Assembly (NCBI GenBank): GCA_002371985.1
Contig: DFHZ01000098.1
Span: 1-17,848 of the forward strand
DNA length: 17,848 bases
Direction: 5' to 3'
Origin: Ruminococcaceae bacterium UBA3710
GTDB lineage: Bacteria; Bacillota; Clostridia; Oscillospirales; Acutalibacteraceae
The translations under genes and the position numbers were made by a program. The notes below the pieces were generated by a model. That model was not told the DNA's origin, made no database searches, and was given only the letters and a program-made list of their open reading frames with translations. This document shows, one piece after another, positions 1 through 8,398 of the stretch (the first letter of the stretch is position 1; each line of letters starts with the position of its first letter).

Positions 1-478
1 ACCCTCTGTATGCCGACATTATGCAACAGAAAATAAGCGAAGGAGCAATAGATAAAATACCAGGCAATGCCCCTGAATTAAATGTATGAAAACTAATATC
101 AAAACCAAACAAAGATATGCTTGTATTGCCCGTCAGCAAAAATGCCAAAAGGATAAGCAAAACAAAACCCGTACCGCCCGTTACAAGAAAAATAATCTGG
201 GCGGCTCTTAATGTTTTTGTTACATCTTTATATCTTGACTTTGCCGAATACTCGGCAACTATTCTCGATATTGCTATCGGAAGCCCTGCCATAGCGATAG
301 AATACATCGGGACATAAAGGTCGTAAGCAGTTGAATAAAAGCCCATACCCCGAGAGCCCAAAAGGTTTGTAAGCGGTATTCTGTATACGGCACCTATTAT
401 TTTTGCGGCAACCGTAGCGACAATAAGAATAAGTGAGCCATGTAAAAAACTTTGTTGTTTATTTGTTTTATCCTGCAT
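1..478 (-). CDS. SpoVB/MurJ-like polysaccharide flippase (N-terminal part, runs off left edge)
   Basis: The minus strand is open from an ATG at 476-478 to the window edge, giving about 159 residues of an integral membrane protein. It starts MQDKTNKQQSFLHGS and continues with a hydrophobic segment at about residues 14-30, then IPLTNLLGSRGMGFYSTAY and PIAISRIVAEYSAKS. This is the N-terminal pattern of the MATE/MviN superfamily branch that includes SpoVB and other polysaccharide or lipid-linked sugar flippases of Firmicutes. Such proteins move undecaprenyl-linked precursors across the cytoplasmic membrane; the exact substrate cannot be read from this part. A GAGGG ribosome binding site (484-488) lies against the stop codon of the upstream nucleosidase gene, 11 bases away, so the gene is probably the last visible member of the zinc-ribbon/mtnN operon. 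The family call is firm, the paralogue (SpoVB, MurJ or exopolysaccharide flippase) is not. Confidence 0.82.
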   Translation of the reverse strand, partial: MQDKTNKQQSFLHGSLILIVATVAAKIIGAVYRIPLTNLLGSRGMGFYSTAYDLYVPMYSIAMAGLPIAISRIVAEYSAKSRYKDVTKTLRAAQIIFLVTGGTGFVLLILLAFLLTGNTSISLFGFDISFHTFNSGALPGILSIAPSLIFCCIMSAYRG

Positions 479-489
479 AAATGCCCTCT

Positions 490-1176
490 TTACGAAATCT
501 TATTAAGGAAGGTCAAAAAAGCATCGACTAACGGATTGTTTCCGCCGTTGTTATTCATTGCGGAATAAGAGTCGGCAGCCTCTTCGTCGGCGCCGTCGGA
601 AACTCTTCTCAGACTTGCAAAAGGAACCTTTGCCATATCGCAAACGGATGCAATAGCCCCCGTTTCCATATCGCAGGTAACCGCACCGAAAGTATCCTTT
701 AAAAAATCCGAATCTTTTTTGCTTGAAATAAAACGGTCCCCGCAAACGGCACAACCGAAAACGGCATCCTTAAACAATTCTTTTAATATATCAAGCAACG
801 CCTTATCGGTTTCATAAATGTATTTCTGATTTGGCTTTTCGCAAGGCTTATAACCTAAAACGGTTAAATCAAAGTCATGTTCGAGATAAGATGTAGGAAC
901 AGACAAACCACCCGAAACAAAACCTTCAATCCCACCCGAAAGACCATAGTTAAGTATCGCATCGCAACCGTCAGAAATAAGTTTTGCGGTAACTGCCGAC
1001 GCATTAACCTTGCCTATTCCGCAGTTTACGGCGACAATATCAGTATTATTGATTTTAAAAATAACAGCGGGTCTTGAAAATATTTCCGTCTTTTCTCCGT
1101 CTGAATTCAGTGCATAATCAAGAAGTGGCATAAACTCTTCAGTATCTGCCACTACAATTCCTATTTTTTTATACAT
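490..1176 (-). CDS. mtnN: 5'-methylthioadenosine/S-adenosylhomocysteine nucleosidase
   Basis: The 228-residue product matches the length of bacterial MTA/SAH nucleosidases, which split the N-glycosidic bond of methylthioadenosine, S-adenosylhomocysteine and often 5'-deoxyadenosine to release adenine. Visible signatures are GIGKVNAS (53-60), NYGLSGG (76-82), CGDRFISS (145-152), DMETGAIASVC (169-179) and RRVSDGAD (190-197). By alignment to the E. coli enzyme, the catalytic glutamates and general acid correspond to Glu14, Glu171 and Asp194, all present. I chose the ATG at 1174-1176 because it overlaps the stop codon of the preceding gene as TGATG; a TTG one codon upstream would lie inside that stop. 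It sits in the middle of a three-gene unit. 5'-Deoxyadenosine made by radical SAM enzymes such as the nearby HemZ is a plausible substrate, but that link is inference. Confidence 0.9.
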   Translation of the reverse strand: MYKKIGIVVADTEEFMPLLDYALNSDGEKTEIFSRPAVIFKINNTDIVAVNCGIGKVNASAVTAKLISDGCDAILNYGLSGGIEGFVSGGLSVPTSYLEHDFDLTVLGYKPCEKPNQKYIYETDKALLDILKELFKDAVFGCAVCGDRFISSKKDSDFLKDTFGAVTCDMETGAIASVCDMAKVPFASLRRVSDGADEEAADSYSAMNNNGGNNPLVDAFLTFLNKIS

Positions 1177-1562
1177 CAATCATTCTCCGAAGAATCGAAT
1201 GTTATCTTTTCTCCGCATTTACTGCAAAATACCGCATTTTCGTCAATAACGGCACCGCAACTCGGGCAAAGACGGTTTGATTTTACAAAATTAAGTTCGT
1301 TTGTTAAATCTTCAATCTTTGTATTAAGTTCAACGATTTCGTCATAAACGGCTTTATCTTGATCGTTCAAAGCGACTGTTTCGCCAAGTCCTTCAAAGAA
1401 ACTCTTACCGAGTTTTGCATAAGCCTTTTCTCTCTTTGATTTAAGAGAAGAAATATTGAATTTAATCTTTTCGGCACTTAAAACCTCGCCGGTTTTTTTA
1501 TAGGCAACTTCAAATGCGTTTTTTGCCTTATCAAAAGCATTGTCAAAAAAATCTCTATCCAT
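1176..1562 (-). CDS. Coiled-coil protein with C-terminal zinc ribbon
   Basis: This 128-residue, charged, soluble protein has two parts. Residues 1-95 are rich in Lys and Glu and look entirely helical, with a probable coiled coil at about 72-95. Residues 99-116 form a zinc-ribbon double CxxCG knuckle (Cys99, Cys102, Cys113, Cys116; CPSCG and CSKCG). There is no signal peptide or membrane segment. Proteins of this layout are common and uncharacterised in Clostridia; zinc binding is well supported by the motif, a function is not. The ATG at 1562 follows a GGAGG ribosome binding site (1571-1575) by 8 bases and lies about 35 bases downstream of a good promoter, making it the first gene of an operon with mtnN (one-base overlap) and the flippase. 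Confidence 0.8.
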   Translation of the reverse strand: MDRDFFDNAFDKAKNAFEVAYKKTGEVLSAEKIKFNISSLKSKREKAYAKLGKSFFEGLGETVALNDQDKAVYDEIVELNTKIEDLTNELNFVKSNRLCPSCGAVIDENAVFCSKCGEKITFDSSEND

Positions 1563-1596
1563 AATATAAACCTCCGAAATATTTTTTATTTGTTAA

Positions 1597-1625
1597 ATTA
1601 TACCACACATTATATGTTTTTACAA
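1597..1625 (-). promoter_or_regulatory. Sigma-A-type promoter of the zinc-ribbon/mtnN/flippase operon
   Basis: Read on the minus strand, a perfect TATAAT (1597-1602) is preceded by TGG, giving an extended -10 (TGnTATAAT). With a 17-base spacer the -35 is TTGTAA (1620-1625), four of six matches to TTGACA. The -35 overlaps the TAA stop codon of hemZ, so the promoter is squeezed into the 57-base gap. No hairpin terminator is visible after hemZ, so read-through from the upstream operon could add to expression. Confidence 0.7.
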
Positions 1626-3086
1626 GAATGAATAAAACTCGTATATTCCCTTCTTTCTTTCGATTTGCTCGTCAAATCTGCTTAAATATTCAAACGGATA
1701 TTTAAAATTAAATATTCTTTCTATTTTTCCGTCTATCGGGTTTCTGAGTTTTGTTGCCGCCGATGCTCCACATGCGATTATGCTATGGGTTTCGTCCATA
1801 ATAAAGACATTATAAAGCCCCTCAAAGCCTTTTTTAGAGTATCCGACATTTTCGAGATTTCCGACCGTTTTGCTCTGCCTATACATATAATACGGAAAAA
1901 TTCCCGCTTTTGTAAGCGATGTTCTTGCATATTCAACCATTTTTGTCGACAAAACACCGGCATCAATTTCGGGAGAAAAACCGACTGCCGTAAGGGTTGA
2001 GGCTCTTTTCATAGAAAGAGAGTGCACCGTTACATTTTCTGGTGAAATATTGATAATTTCGTCTATCGTCTTACAAAAACTATCATAAGTATCGCTTGGA
2101 AGTCCTGCGATAAGGTCGGTATTTATATTATCAAAACCTACATCCCTTGCAAGTTTAAAACTCTCGAAAAACTGTTTTGCTGTATGCCTTCTTCCGATAA
2201 CCGAAAGCACATTATCATTAAGTGTCTGAGGGTTTATACTTATTCTCGAAACGCCGAATTTTTTAAGTGCAACTAATTTTTCTTTTGTGATAGTATCAGG
2301 TCGCCCTGCTTCAACCGTAAACTCCCGACAGGTTGAAAGGTCAAAAGAACTCCTTATTTTACCGAGTACCGTTTCTAAATCTTCAGGGGAAAGTGTTGTC
2401 GGTGTTCCGCCGCCGATATAAACCGTTTCAAGTCGCAATTTTTTCTCTTTTACTATCTTTGAAACAAATTCTATTTCTTTACAGAGATACTCAATATATG
2501 ACGGAATTATTTTTATTGCCTTATCAATAGAATTTGAAACAAATGAGCAATAAGAACACCTTGTAGGGCAAAAAGGTATGGAAACATAAAGGCTGAAAGA
2601 ATTATTCTTTGATAACGAAATTATGTCTTCCTCGCTCTTTGCAGTTTCGGATAAAAGCGAGATTTTATTTTTTGATACCTTAAGAACATCAGAAAAATAC
2701 TTGACCGCATTATCGTATCCCATATTTTTTACCGTTTCGATAAAAAGCCTTGCCGGACGAACACCTGTAAGTATACCCCATTCGGGTTTATATGATACAA
2801 TATCGACAAAACATTCAAAAAGGTTTGCCGCAAGTAAGAGTTCGCATCGCTTTTTAAAGTTTTCGGTGTCTTTACTTAAAAAACTTTTGCACTCTTTTTC
2901 CTTTCCGTCAAGCGACAAAAAAGCATAAATATTACAGCCGTTATCGGCATACTCGGTTTTGGTAACGGCATACCTTTTATCGACAGTTAAACTGCTTTTG
3001 ACATCTATTCTTTCAAAAGGCAAGAAAAGTCTTGAAAGTTTTTCGAGTTCATAGTCAAAATTATTCCCAAGATTACAAATAATCAT
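1620..3086 (-). CDS. hemZ: HemZ-type radical SAM protein (coproporphyrinogen III dehydrogenase family)
   Basis: The 488-residue product has the HemZ layout. An N-terminal domain of about 160 residues contains WGILTGVRPARLF (103-115), a HemZ hallmark. A radical SAM barrel follows, with the cluster motif CPTRCSYC (Cys173, Cys177, Cys180) in PFCPTRCSYCSF, then YIGGGTPTTLSP and the HemN-like C-terminal region. It coordinates a 4Fe-4S cluster and uses S-adenosylmethionine. HemN relatives act in oxygen-independent coproporphyrinogen oxidation, but HemW relatives are heme chaperones. The residue after the third cysteine is Ser followed by Phe, the CxF pattern of HemW/HemZ and not the CxC of HemN, so the reaction is not settled. 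Its ATG overlaps the stop of the MBL hydrolase gene (ATGA, 3083-3086). It is last in the recJ operon. Confidence 0.88.
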   Translation of the reverse strand: MIICNLGNNFDYELEKLSRLFLPFERIDVKSSLTVDKRYAVTKTEYADNGCNIYAFLSLDGKEKECKSFLSKDTENFKKRCELLLAANLFECFVDIVSYKPEWGILTGVRPARLFIETVKNMGYDNAVKYFSDVLKVSKNKISLLSETAKSEEDIISLSKNNSFSLYVSIPFCPTRCSYCSFVSNSIDKAIKIIPSYIEYLCKEIEFVSKIVKEKKLRLETVYIGGGTPTTLSPEDLETVLGKIRSSFDLSTCREFTVEAGRPDTITKEKLVALKKFGVSRISINPQTLNDNVLSVIGRRHTAKQFFESFKLARDVGFDNINTDLIAGLPSDTYDSFCKTIDEIINISPENVTVHSLSMKRASTLTAVGFSPEIDAGVLSTKMVEYARTSLTKAGIFPYYMYRQSKTVGNLENVGYSKKGFEGLYNVFIMDETHSIIACGASAATKLRNPIDGKIERIFNFKYPFEYLSRFDEQIERKKGIYEFYSFL

Positions 3087-3709
3087 ATCGCACTAAAATA
3101 TCCTAACGGATTATTTTCTATTTCGTGGGCAATAGTTGTATCCTCACCGTGCCCCGGGAAAAGAACCGTTTCCTTATCAAAAAGCGTAGTTATTTTATAA
3201 AAAGATTTTTTCATTTCTTCCATATCTCCACCGGGAAAATCGGTTCTTCCGTAGCCCTCAAAAAACAAAGTATCACCGCAAAAAAGATTATCGCCTATAA
3301 GATAGCAAACACTCCCCTTTGTATGTCCGGGAGTTTCAATCGCCTTTATAGTTTCATTTCCGATTTTAATTTTCTCGCCGTCTTTATACTTAAAATCAGC
3401 CTCAAACGGTTTAATCGGAATGCCGAAATTTCCCGAAAGGTTAAAGGTCGGGCTTTTAAGATAAGGTGCGTCATTTTCACCTATCCCGATTTTTACGCCC
3501 GTTTCGGCAGATATTTGCTTTGCACCGCCTATATGGTCAAAATGACCATGGGTCAATAAAATAAGCCTTGATTTATCCTTATTTTCATTTAAAAATTCAA
3601 CAATATTTTCGCAGTAGTAACCGGGGTCAATTACTATTGCAAAGTCTTCGGATAGCACCAAATAGCAATTAACTGAGATATTTCCTAAAACAAGTTTTTT
3701 AATGTTCAT
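3083..3709 (-). CDS. MBL-fold metallo-hydrolase (glyoxalase II-like)
   Basis: With the start at 3709 the product has 208 residues. It shows the metallo-beta-lactamase fold signature: THGHFDH (53-59, giving His54, His56, Asp58 and His59), His129 in ETPGHTKGS, Asp146 in CGDTLF and His187 in FPGHGEDT. These ligands form a two-metal site as in hydroxyacylglutathione hydrolases (YcbL/GloB group). The substrate is unknown; small relatives beside dtd and hemZ in Firmicutes are usually annotated only as MBL-fold hydrolases. An in-frame ATG five codons upstream (3722-3724) has no ribosome binding site, whereas the ATG at 3707-3709 overlaps the dtd stop as ATGA and follows a GGAAAAAAG stretch, so I prefer the shorter form. 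No signal peptide is present, so it is cytoplasmic. Confidence 0.88.
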   Translation of the reverse strand: MNIKKLVLGNISVNCYLVLSEDFAIVIDPGYYCENIVEFLNENKDKSRLILLTHGHFDHIGGAKQISAETGVKIGIGENDAPYLKSPTFNLSGNFGIPIKPFEADFKYKDGEKIKIGNETIKAIETPGHTKGSVCYLIGDNLFCGDTLFFEGYGRTDFPGGDMEEMKKSFYKITTLFDKETVLFPGHGEDTTIAHEIENNPLGYFSAI

Positions 3710-4167
3710 TTGTCTTTTTTCCATATATCGGTATCAAGAATAATTGTTACCGGTCCGTCGTTGATAAGGCTTACTTTCATATCAGCCCCAAACTCGCCCT
3801 TATCAATATGATTTATTCCGTTGAGTTTCAATTCTTCACAGAATTTATCATAATATTTTGAAGCAAGGTCGGGTGATAATGCCTTAATAAAGGAAGGACG
3901 GTTTCCCTTTCTGGTGTCGGCGGCAAGAGTAAACTGCGAAATGCAGAGAACTTCGCCGTTTACATCAAGAATAGATTTATTCATCTTTTCGTCCTCATCC
4001 TCAAAAACGCGAAGAAGTGCAACCTTTTTTGCCAACAAACTTATATCTTCCAAAGTGTCATTTTCCATTGCACAAAAAAGTATCATATACCCTTTTTGGC
4101 AACTTCCTATAATCTTTCCGTCAACCTTTACAGATGCTTCTAAAACCCTTTGAATAACCGCTCTCAT
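3706..4167 (-). CDS. dtd: D-aminoacyl-tRNA deacylase
   Basis: The 153-residue protein has the full length and both active-site motifs of Dtd: SQFTLAAD (77-84) with KGNRPSF (87-93), and NDGPVT (136-141) carrying the Gly138-Pro139 element that selects against L-residues. The enzyme removes D-amino acids, and glycine from mis-charged tRNA(Ala), recycling the tRNA in the cytoplasm. The usual Tyr of SQFTLYAD is Ala here, a modest variation. The ATG at 4165-4167 overlaps the rel stop codon as ATGA, and its own stop overlaps the next start in the same way, which indicates translational coupling. A rel–dtd arrangement is common in Firmicutes and supports the call. Confidence 0.95.
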   Translation of the reverse strand: MRAVIQRVLEASVKVDGKIIGSCQKGYMILFCAMENDTLEDISLLAKKVALLRVFEDEDEKMNKSILDVNGEVLCISQFTLAADTRKGNRPSFIKALSPDLASKYYDKFCEELKLNGINHIDKGEFGADMKVSLINDGPVTIILDTDIWKKDK

Positions 4168-6350
4168 TGTCCTATCCTTTCAACGCTGAATACGCCACTT
4201 ATCTTTTCAAGATTTGAAATAATACTCTTTAAATGCTCTACACTTTCGCATGAAACGGTAGTAATTATACTACAATTCCCGTCTTTAAGCCTTTTTGCAT
4301 TTATCGAATTCATAGGAATTCTCATATTATTTATGGTAGTCATTACATCAACAATCAAACCGTCCTTAAAAATAGCGGAAATTTGTATAGTTGAGGTAAA
4401 TTTGCTTGTTTTCTTTGTATGCCAATGTGCAGGTATCCATCTCTCCGGCTCTTCGCATTTTGATATATCTTTCGGGACATTGGTGCAATCTCTTTTATGA
4501 ATTGAAACGCCGTGTCCTCTCGTAATAAACCCGATAATTTCATCGCCCGGAAGAGGAGCACAACACTTTGATATTCTTACAAGACAGTTATCTATTCCTT
4601 CGACAACAACACCCTCAGACGATGCTTTTTCGTCAACCGGCTCCGCTACTTGAATAGGTTTTGAAGACTGCAATTTCTTATTATAATCGTCCCTTATACG
4701 GGGCATTATTTTTGATAACAGAATACCGCCGTAACCGATAGCCGCATAAAAATCGTCGGCTGTCATAAAGTGGTATCTGTTATAGATTTCGGAAATGAAC
4801 TCTTCATACTCGCTTTCTTTAATAATTATTCCGAGTCTTCTTAGTTCCTTTTCAAAAGAATCTCTGCCGTGCTCGATATTTTCAGGGCGTTTTTCCTTTT
4901 TAAACCACGAACGAATTTTTGATTTAGCCTGATTTGTAACAGCAATATTCATCCAGTCCCTACTCGGACCGTGCCCTGCCTGATTGGTAGTTATTATCTC
5001 AATAACCTCGCCGGTTTTAATCTCGTGATTGATAGGAACAATTTTACCGTCTGCTTTTGCTCCTACCATTTTTATCCCGACAGCCGAGTGAATAGCAAAC
5101 GCAAAATCGACTATCGTAGACCCCACAGGAAGATTTATGACATCCCCTTTAGGTGTTACGGCAAAAACATCTTCCTGCGATAAATCAACCTTAATCGTTC
5201 TGAGAAGTTCCGAAGCATCTTCCGACTCATCCTGAGAATCAAGTATCTGGCGAATCCACGCAAGTCGCTCCTCTAATTTTTCGTCATTTGAGGATATTCC
5301 CTCTTTATATTTCCAGTGCGCCGCTATACCGAATTCGGCAGTATGGTGCATTTCAAATGTCCTGATTTGAATTTCAAATGTCAAACCGCTTCGGCTTATA
5401 ACGGTTGTATGAAGCGACTGATACATATTAGGTTTCGGTGTTGCAATATAGTCTTTAAACCTATTCGGAATAGGTTGGAAAATATCGTGCATTATACCGA
5501 GAATATTATAGCAGTCCGCAACGGTATCGGTAATTATTCTTATCGCATAAACATCATATATTTCGTCGAAATCTTTGCCTTGCAGAAACATTTTTCGGTA
5601 AATTCCGTGCACCGATTTAACTCTGCCCTGAAAAGCCAGATGAACACCAGGCATTTCTTTTCTTAAATAAGTTTCTATTTTTTGTTTTGCTTCTTCAAGT
5701 ATTTGCTCTCTTTGAGGTTTTCTTGTTTTAAGCAAATCTTCGATTTCGGCATAAGCCACAGGGTCAAGATGCTTAATTGCCAAGTCTTCAAGTTCTTCTT
5801 TAACGGGTCTGATACCAAGCCTATGTGCGATAGGTGCAAAAACTTCTAAAGTTTCAACAGATTTTTCCCTTTGCTTATATTCAGGCATAGCATCAAGAGT
5901 TCTCATATTGTGAAGTCTATCGGCAAGTTTAATTATAATAACCCTTATATCCCTACCCATAGCAATAAGCATTTTACGCAGATTTTCCGCTTGTTGCTGT
6001 TCTTTTGTAGTAAATGAAAGTCTGCCGATTTTAGTAACGCCGTCAACAATAAGGGCTACCTCTTCACCGAACATTTTGGATATTTCTTCAAGCGAAACAT
6101 CGGTGTCCTCTACAACATCGTGCAAAAGGGCGGCGGCGATAGAAGATGTATCCATACCCATTTCAACTATAATTTTTGCAACATTAAACGGGTGAATATA
6201 ATAATCTTCGTTGGTAAATCTTTTCTGACCGGAATGTGCTTTTACGCATAAATCGTATGCCTTTTCTATTAGCGGAATATCATACTTTGCCTTTTGAGAA
6301 GAAATTAAGTCAATAAGTTCTTTTTTGTTATTAAGTTCACTTTCGGTCAT
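4164..6350 (-). CDS. rel: Bifunctional (p)ppGpp synthetase/hydrolase (Rel)
   Basis: The 728-residue protein makes and degrades the alarmone (p)ppGpp. Domains in order are: HD hydrolase (about 25-200) with Arg44, His53, His77-Asp78, Glu81-Asp82, Asp144 and Asn148, all at the numbering used for the Streptococcus Rel enzyme; synthetase (about 225-340) with GRVKSVHGIYRKM, Asp266 and Glu326; TGS (about 393-455); a helical region; a conserved-cysteine CC/zinc-finger domain (Cys596, Cys597, Cys622); and a C-terminal ACT domain (about 655-725). The RFKD motif at 297-300 is the bifunctional Rel form and not the EFDD of synthetase-only RelA, and the HD site is intact. Both activities are therefore expected. 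The ATG at 6350 is two bases from the recJ stop codon. The TGS and ACT domains imply control by stalled ribosomes and deacylated tRNA. Confidence 0.96.
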   Translation of the reverse strand: MTESELNNKKELIDLISSQKAKYDIPLIEKAYDLCVKAHSGQKRFTNEDYYIHPFNVAKIIVEMGMDTSSIAAALLHDVVEDTDVSLEEISKMFGEEVALIVDGVTKIGRLSFTTKEQQQAENLRKMLIAMGRDIRVIIIKLADRLHNMRTLDAMPEYKQREKSVETLEVFAPIAHRLGIRPVKEELEDLAIKHLDPVAYAEIEDLLKTRKPQREQILEEAKQKIETYLRKEMPGVHLAFQGRVKSVHGIYRKMFLQGKDFDEIYDVYAIRIITDTVADCYNILGIMHDIFQPIPNRFKDYIATPKPNMYQSLHTTVISRSGLTFEIQIRTFEMHHTAEFGIAAHWKYKEGISSNDEKLEERLAWIRQILDSQDESEDASELLRTIKVDLSQEDVFAVTPKGDVINLPVGSTIVDFAFAIHSAVGIKMVGAKADGKIVPINHEIKTGEVIEIITTNQAGHGPSRDWMNIAVTNQAKSKIRSWFKKEKRPENIEHGRDSFEKELRRLGIIIKESEYEEFISEIYNRYHFMTADDFYAAIGYGGILLSKIMPRIRDDYNKKLQSSKPIQVAEPVDEKASSEGVVVEGIDNCLVRISKCCAPLPGDEIIGFITRGHGVSIHKRDCTNVPKDISKCEEPERWIPAHWHTKKTSKFTSTIQISAIFKDGLIVDVMTTINNMRIPMNSINAKRLKDGNCSIITTVSCESVEHLKSIISNLEKISGVFSVERIGQ

Positions 6351-6352
6351 TT

Positions 6353-8368
6353 CTATTCACCCGCCTCACTTATAGTTTTAAATGTATCCGAATTTGTCAA
6401 ATCGGTCTTTTTGTTATCGGCTAAACTCAAAACTCCGCTTTCCTCTCTTATAAGACCTAATTCTTTTAAAACAATTAGCGAAATATAGGTTTTAGCATAT
6501 CCGATACTATTTACAAATTTATATATTAACCTTTCAAAGGTTACTTCTGTCGTTTCATTCTTTTTGATATGATTATAAATAACACCTATCTCTTCTCTGT
6601 ATGGCAAAAGCATTTTTTTATCTATTTTTCGTGATGACAAATAATCGTCAACCGAAAAAACACCGTCAAACAAAGCATTATCGTCTATTCCGCTTGTTCT
6701 TATAGCCTTTATTATTACCGAAAGAGATGTCTGATTGTTATAGGTGTTTTCGTCAAGAGTAACGGCTATATCAAGTATGTCGCCTATATCAAAACAAAAA
6801 CTTTTAAGAGTTACGCCAAACAAAAGTGTCTGAAAAGAAACATCCGCTTTTGAAAAGAGTAGTCGCAAATGCTTTCCCTGTCCTATCGGAGTAATTTTTT
6901 CAAGTTTTACTCCGAAAACACCGAAAACAGGCAGAGGGTTTTCATTGCCAAAAGGCTCTAAACTCTTTATCGCATCGACCATTTCAACCGACAAAGCGGC
7001 AGGATTTATCCTGAAATCAATATTTATTGTAGGTATAGCAGGAGAAACATTCATAGCATACTCGTTTATCGCTTTTCTGAAATCTGCTATTTTTTCCGGT
7101 AATATACTAATTCCGGCGGCGAGTTCGTGTCCGCCGAATTTAACAAGGTGAGATGACGCACTGTTTATTGCTTCAAAAATATTAAAACCCTTTATGCTTC
7201 TTCCTGAGCCGTGAGCAATATTTTGGTCGCTGCTTAAAACTATGGCAGGTCTGCCGTATTTTTCGCAAATTCTTGCGGCAACAATGCCGACAACACCCTG
7301 GTGATACCCCTCTCCGCATACGACAATAACTCTATCGTGATTAAACCCGTTCTCTTCAATACATGATAAAACTTCTTTAAGTATATCTTTTTCGGTTTTT
7401 TGCCTTAACAAATTCAAAGATTCTATTTCGTTTGCAATAGAAAGTATCGTATTTATATTATTTTCGGTTACGAGGTTAAATGCAGTTTTGGCACTTCCCA
7501 TTCTTCCTGCCGCATTGATTCTCGGTACGATACCGAACGAAAGTTTAGAACTGTCAAGAGAGTTTCTGTCTATTCCGGCAACCGAAAGAACGGTTGATAA
7601 ACCTGTATTACTGTTTCTTTTTATCAGTTCTATGCCGTACTTTACGACCGCCCTGTTCTCGCCCTTCATAGGCATAAAATCACCCACAATGGCAACCGAA
7701 AGCAGGTCGGCAAAGAGAGGCAACATTTCTTCGGGCTCCTTATCTTCTATGGCACAAACAAGGTAGAACGCAACCTGAGCACCGCAAATTTCTTTAAAAG
7801 AACTGTTGCAATCTGCTCTGTGCGGGTCAACTACGGCACAAGCATCGGGTAATTTTTCAGGCGGCAAATGGTGGTCGCTTACAACGGTTACTATACCCTT
7901 ACTTGAAGCATAATCAATTTCGTCAACACAGGCAACTCCGTTATCAACGGTAATAATAAGTTTAACATCTTTGCTGTTTAAATAATCGACGGCGGAATTA
8001 TTCATTCCGTAGCCTTCGCTTATTCTATCGGGAATATATGTAATAACATCAGCATTTCTTGAAATCAGATATTTATACATAATAGCGGTTGCCATAACGC
8101 CGTCGCAGTCATAATCGCCGAAAACGGCAATTTTAAGTCCGCTTTCAATGGCTTCATTGATACAATCTGCCGCTCTTTTCATATCCGTAAAATCAAAGGG
8201 CGAAGATAAAAGCGGTTCATTACTTAAAAAGTATTCAAATTCGCTGAAATCGTCTATACCTCTGCTATTGGCAATAAGAGCGGTAAACGGGTCTATATCA
8301 AGTTCTTGTGCTATTTCTTTTGCAAATTCTCTGTCAGGTTTTCCGACAACCCACTTCTTAAAAGACAC
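6353..8368 (-). CDS. recJ: Single-stranded-DNA-specific 5'-3' exonuclease RecJ
   Basis: With a GTG start the product has 671 residues. It carries the DHH phosphoesterase motifs DYDCDG (85-90), VDNG (141-144) and SDHH (164-167), then the DHHA1 part with GSGRSIKGFNIFEA and KFGGHELAAG, an OB-like region, and a C-terminal winged-helix-like extension of roughly 100 residues seen in Firmicute RecJ. RecJ degrades single-stranded DNA 5'-3' in RecFOR recombination, mismatch and base-excision repair, using Mn2+ or Mg2+ held by the Asp/His cluster. I chose GTG (8366-8368) because GGTGGTG lies just upstream and the product then starts MSFKKWVVGK. The in-frame TTG at 8384-8386 has no binding site, and the ATG at 8380-8382 is out of frame. 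It is the first gene of the five-gene operon. Confidence 0.93.
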   Translation of the reverse strand: MSFKKWVVGKPDREFAKEIAQELDIDPFTALIANSRGIDDFSEFEYFLSNEPLLSSPFDFTDMKRAADCINEAIESGLKIAVFGDYDCDGVMATAIMYKYLISRNADVITYIPDRISEGYGMNNSAVDYLNSKDVKLIITVDNGVACVDEIDYASSKGIVTVVSDHHLPPEKLPDACAVVDPHRADCNSSFKEICGAQVAFYLVCAIEDKEPEEMLPLFADLLSVAIVGDFMPMKGENRAVVKYGIELIKRNSNTGLSTVLSVAGIDRNSLDSSKLSFGIVPRINAAGRMGSAKTAFNLVTENNINTILSIANEIESLNLLRQKTEKDILKEVLSCIEENGFNHDRVIVVCGEGYHQGVVGIVAARICEKYGRPAIVLSSDQNIAHGSGRSIKGFNIFEAINSASSHLVKFGGHELAAGISILPEKIADFRKAINEYAMNVSPAIPTINIDFRINPAALSVEMVDAIKSLEPFGNENPLPVFGVFGVKLEKITPIGQGKHLRLLFSKADVSFQTLLFGVTLKSFCFDIGDILDIAVTLDENTYNNQTSLSVIIKAIRTSGIDDNALFDGVFSVDDYLSSRKIDKKMLLPYREEIGVIYNHIKKNETTEVTFERLIYKFVNSIGYAKTYISLIVLKELGLIREESGVLSLADNKKTDLTNSDTFKTISEAGE

Positions 8369-8374
8369 TAAAAC

Positions 8375-8380
8375 ACCACC
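8375..8380 (-). promoter_or_regulatory. Ribosome binding site deciding the recJ start
   Basis: On the minus strand GGTGGT lies 6 bases upstream of the GTG at 8368. It is an imperfect Shine-Dalgarno match (GGAGGT with one change), but the alternative TTG start at 8386 has only AT-rich sequence before it. Confidence 0.5.
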
Positions 8381-8398
8381 ATACAAAACATCAGTATA

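Noticed and set aside
3125..3559. Plus-strand open frame of 144 codons
   Set aside because: It is antisense to the MBL-fold hydrolase, whose metal ligands are intact on the minus strand.
8369..8386. TTG start for recJ
   Set aside because: No ribosome binding site precedes it and it lies close to the promoter. The GTG at 8368 gives the expected RecJ N-terminus.
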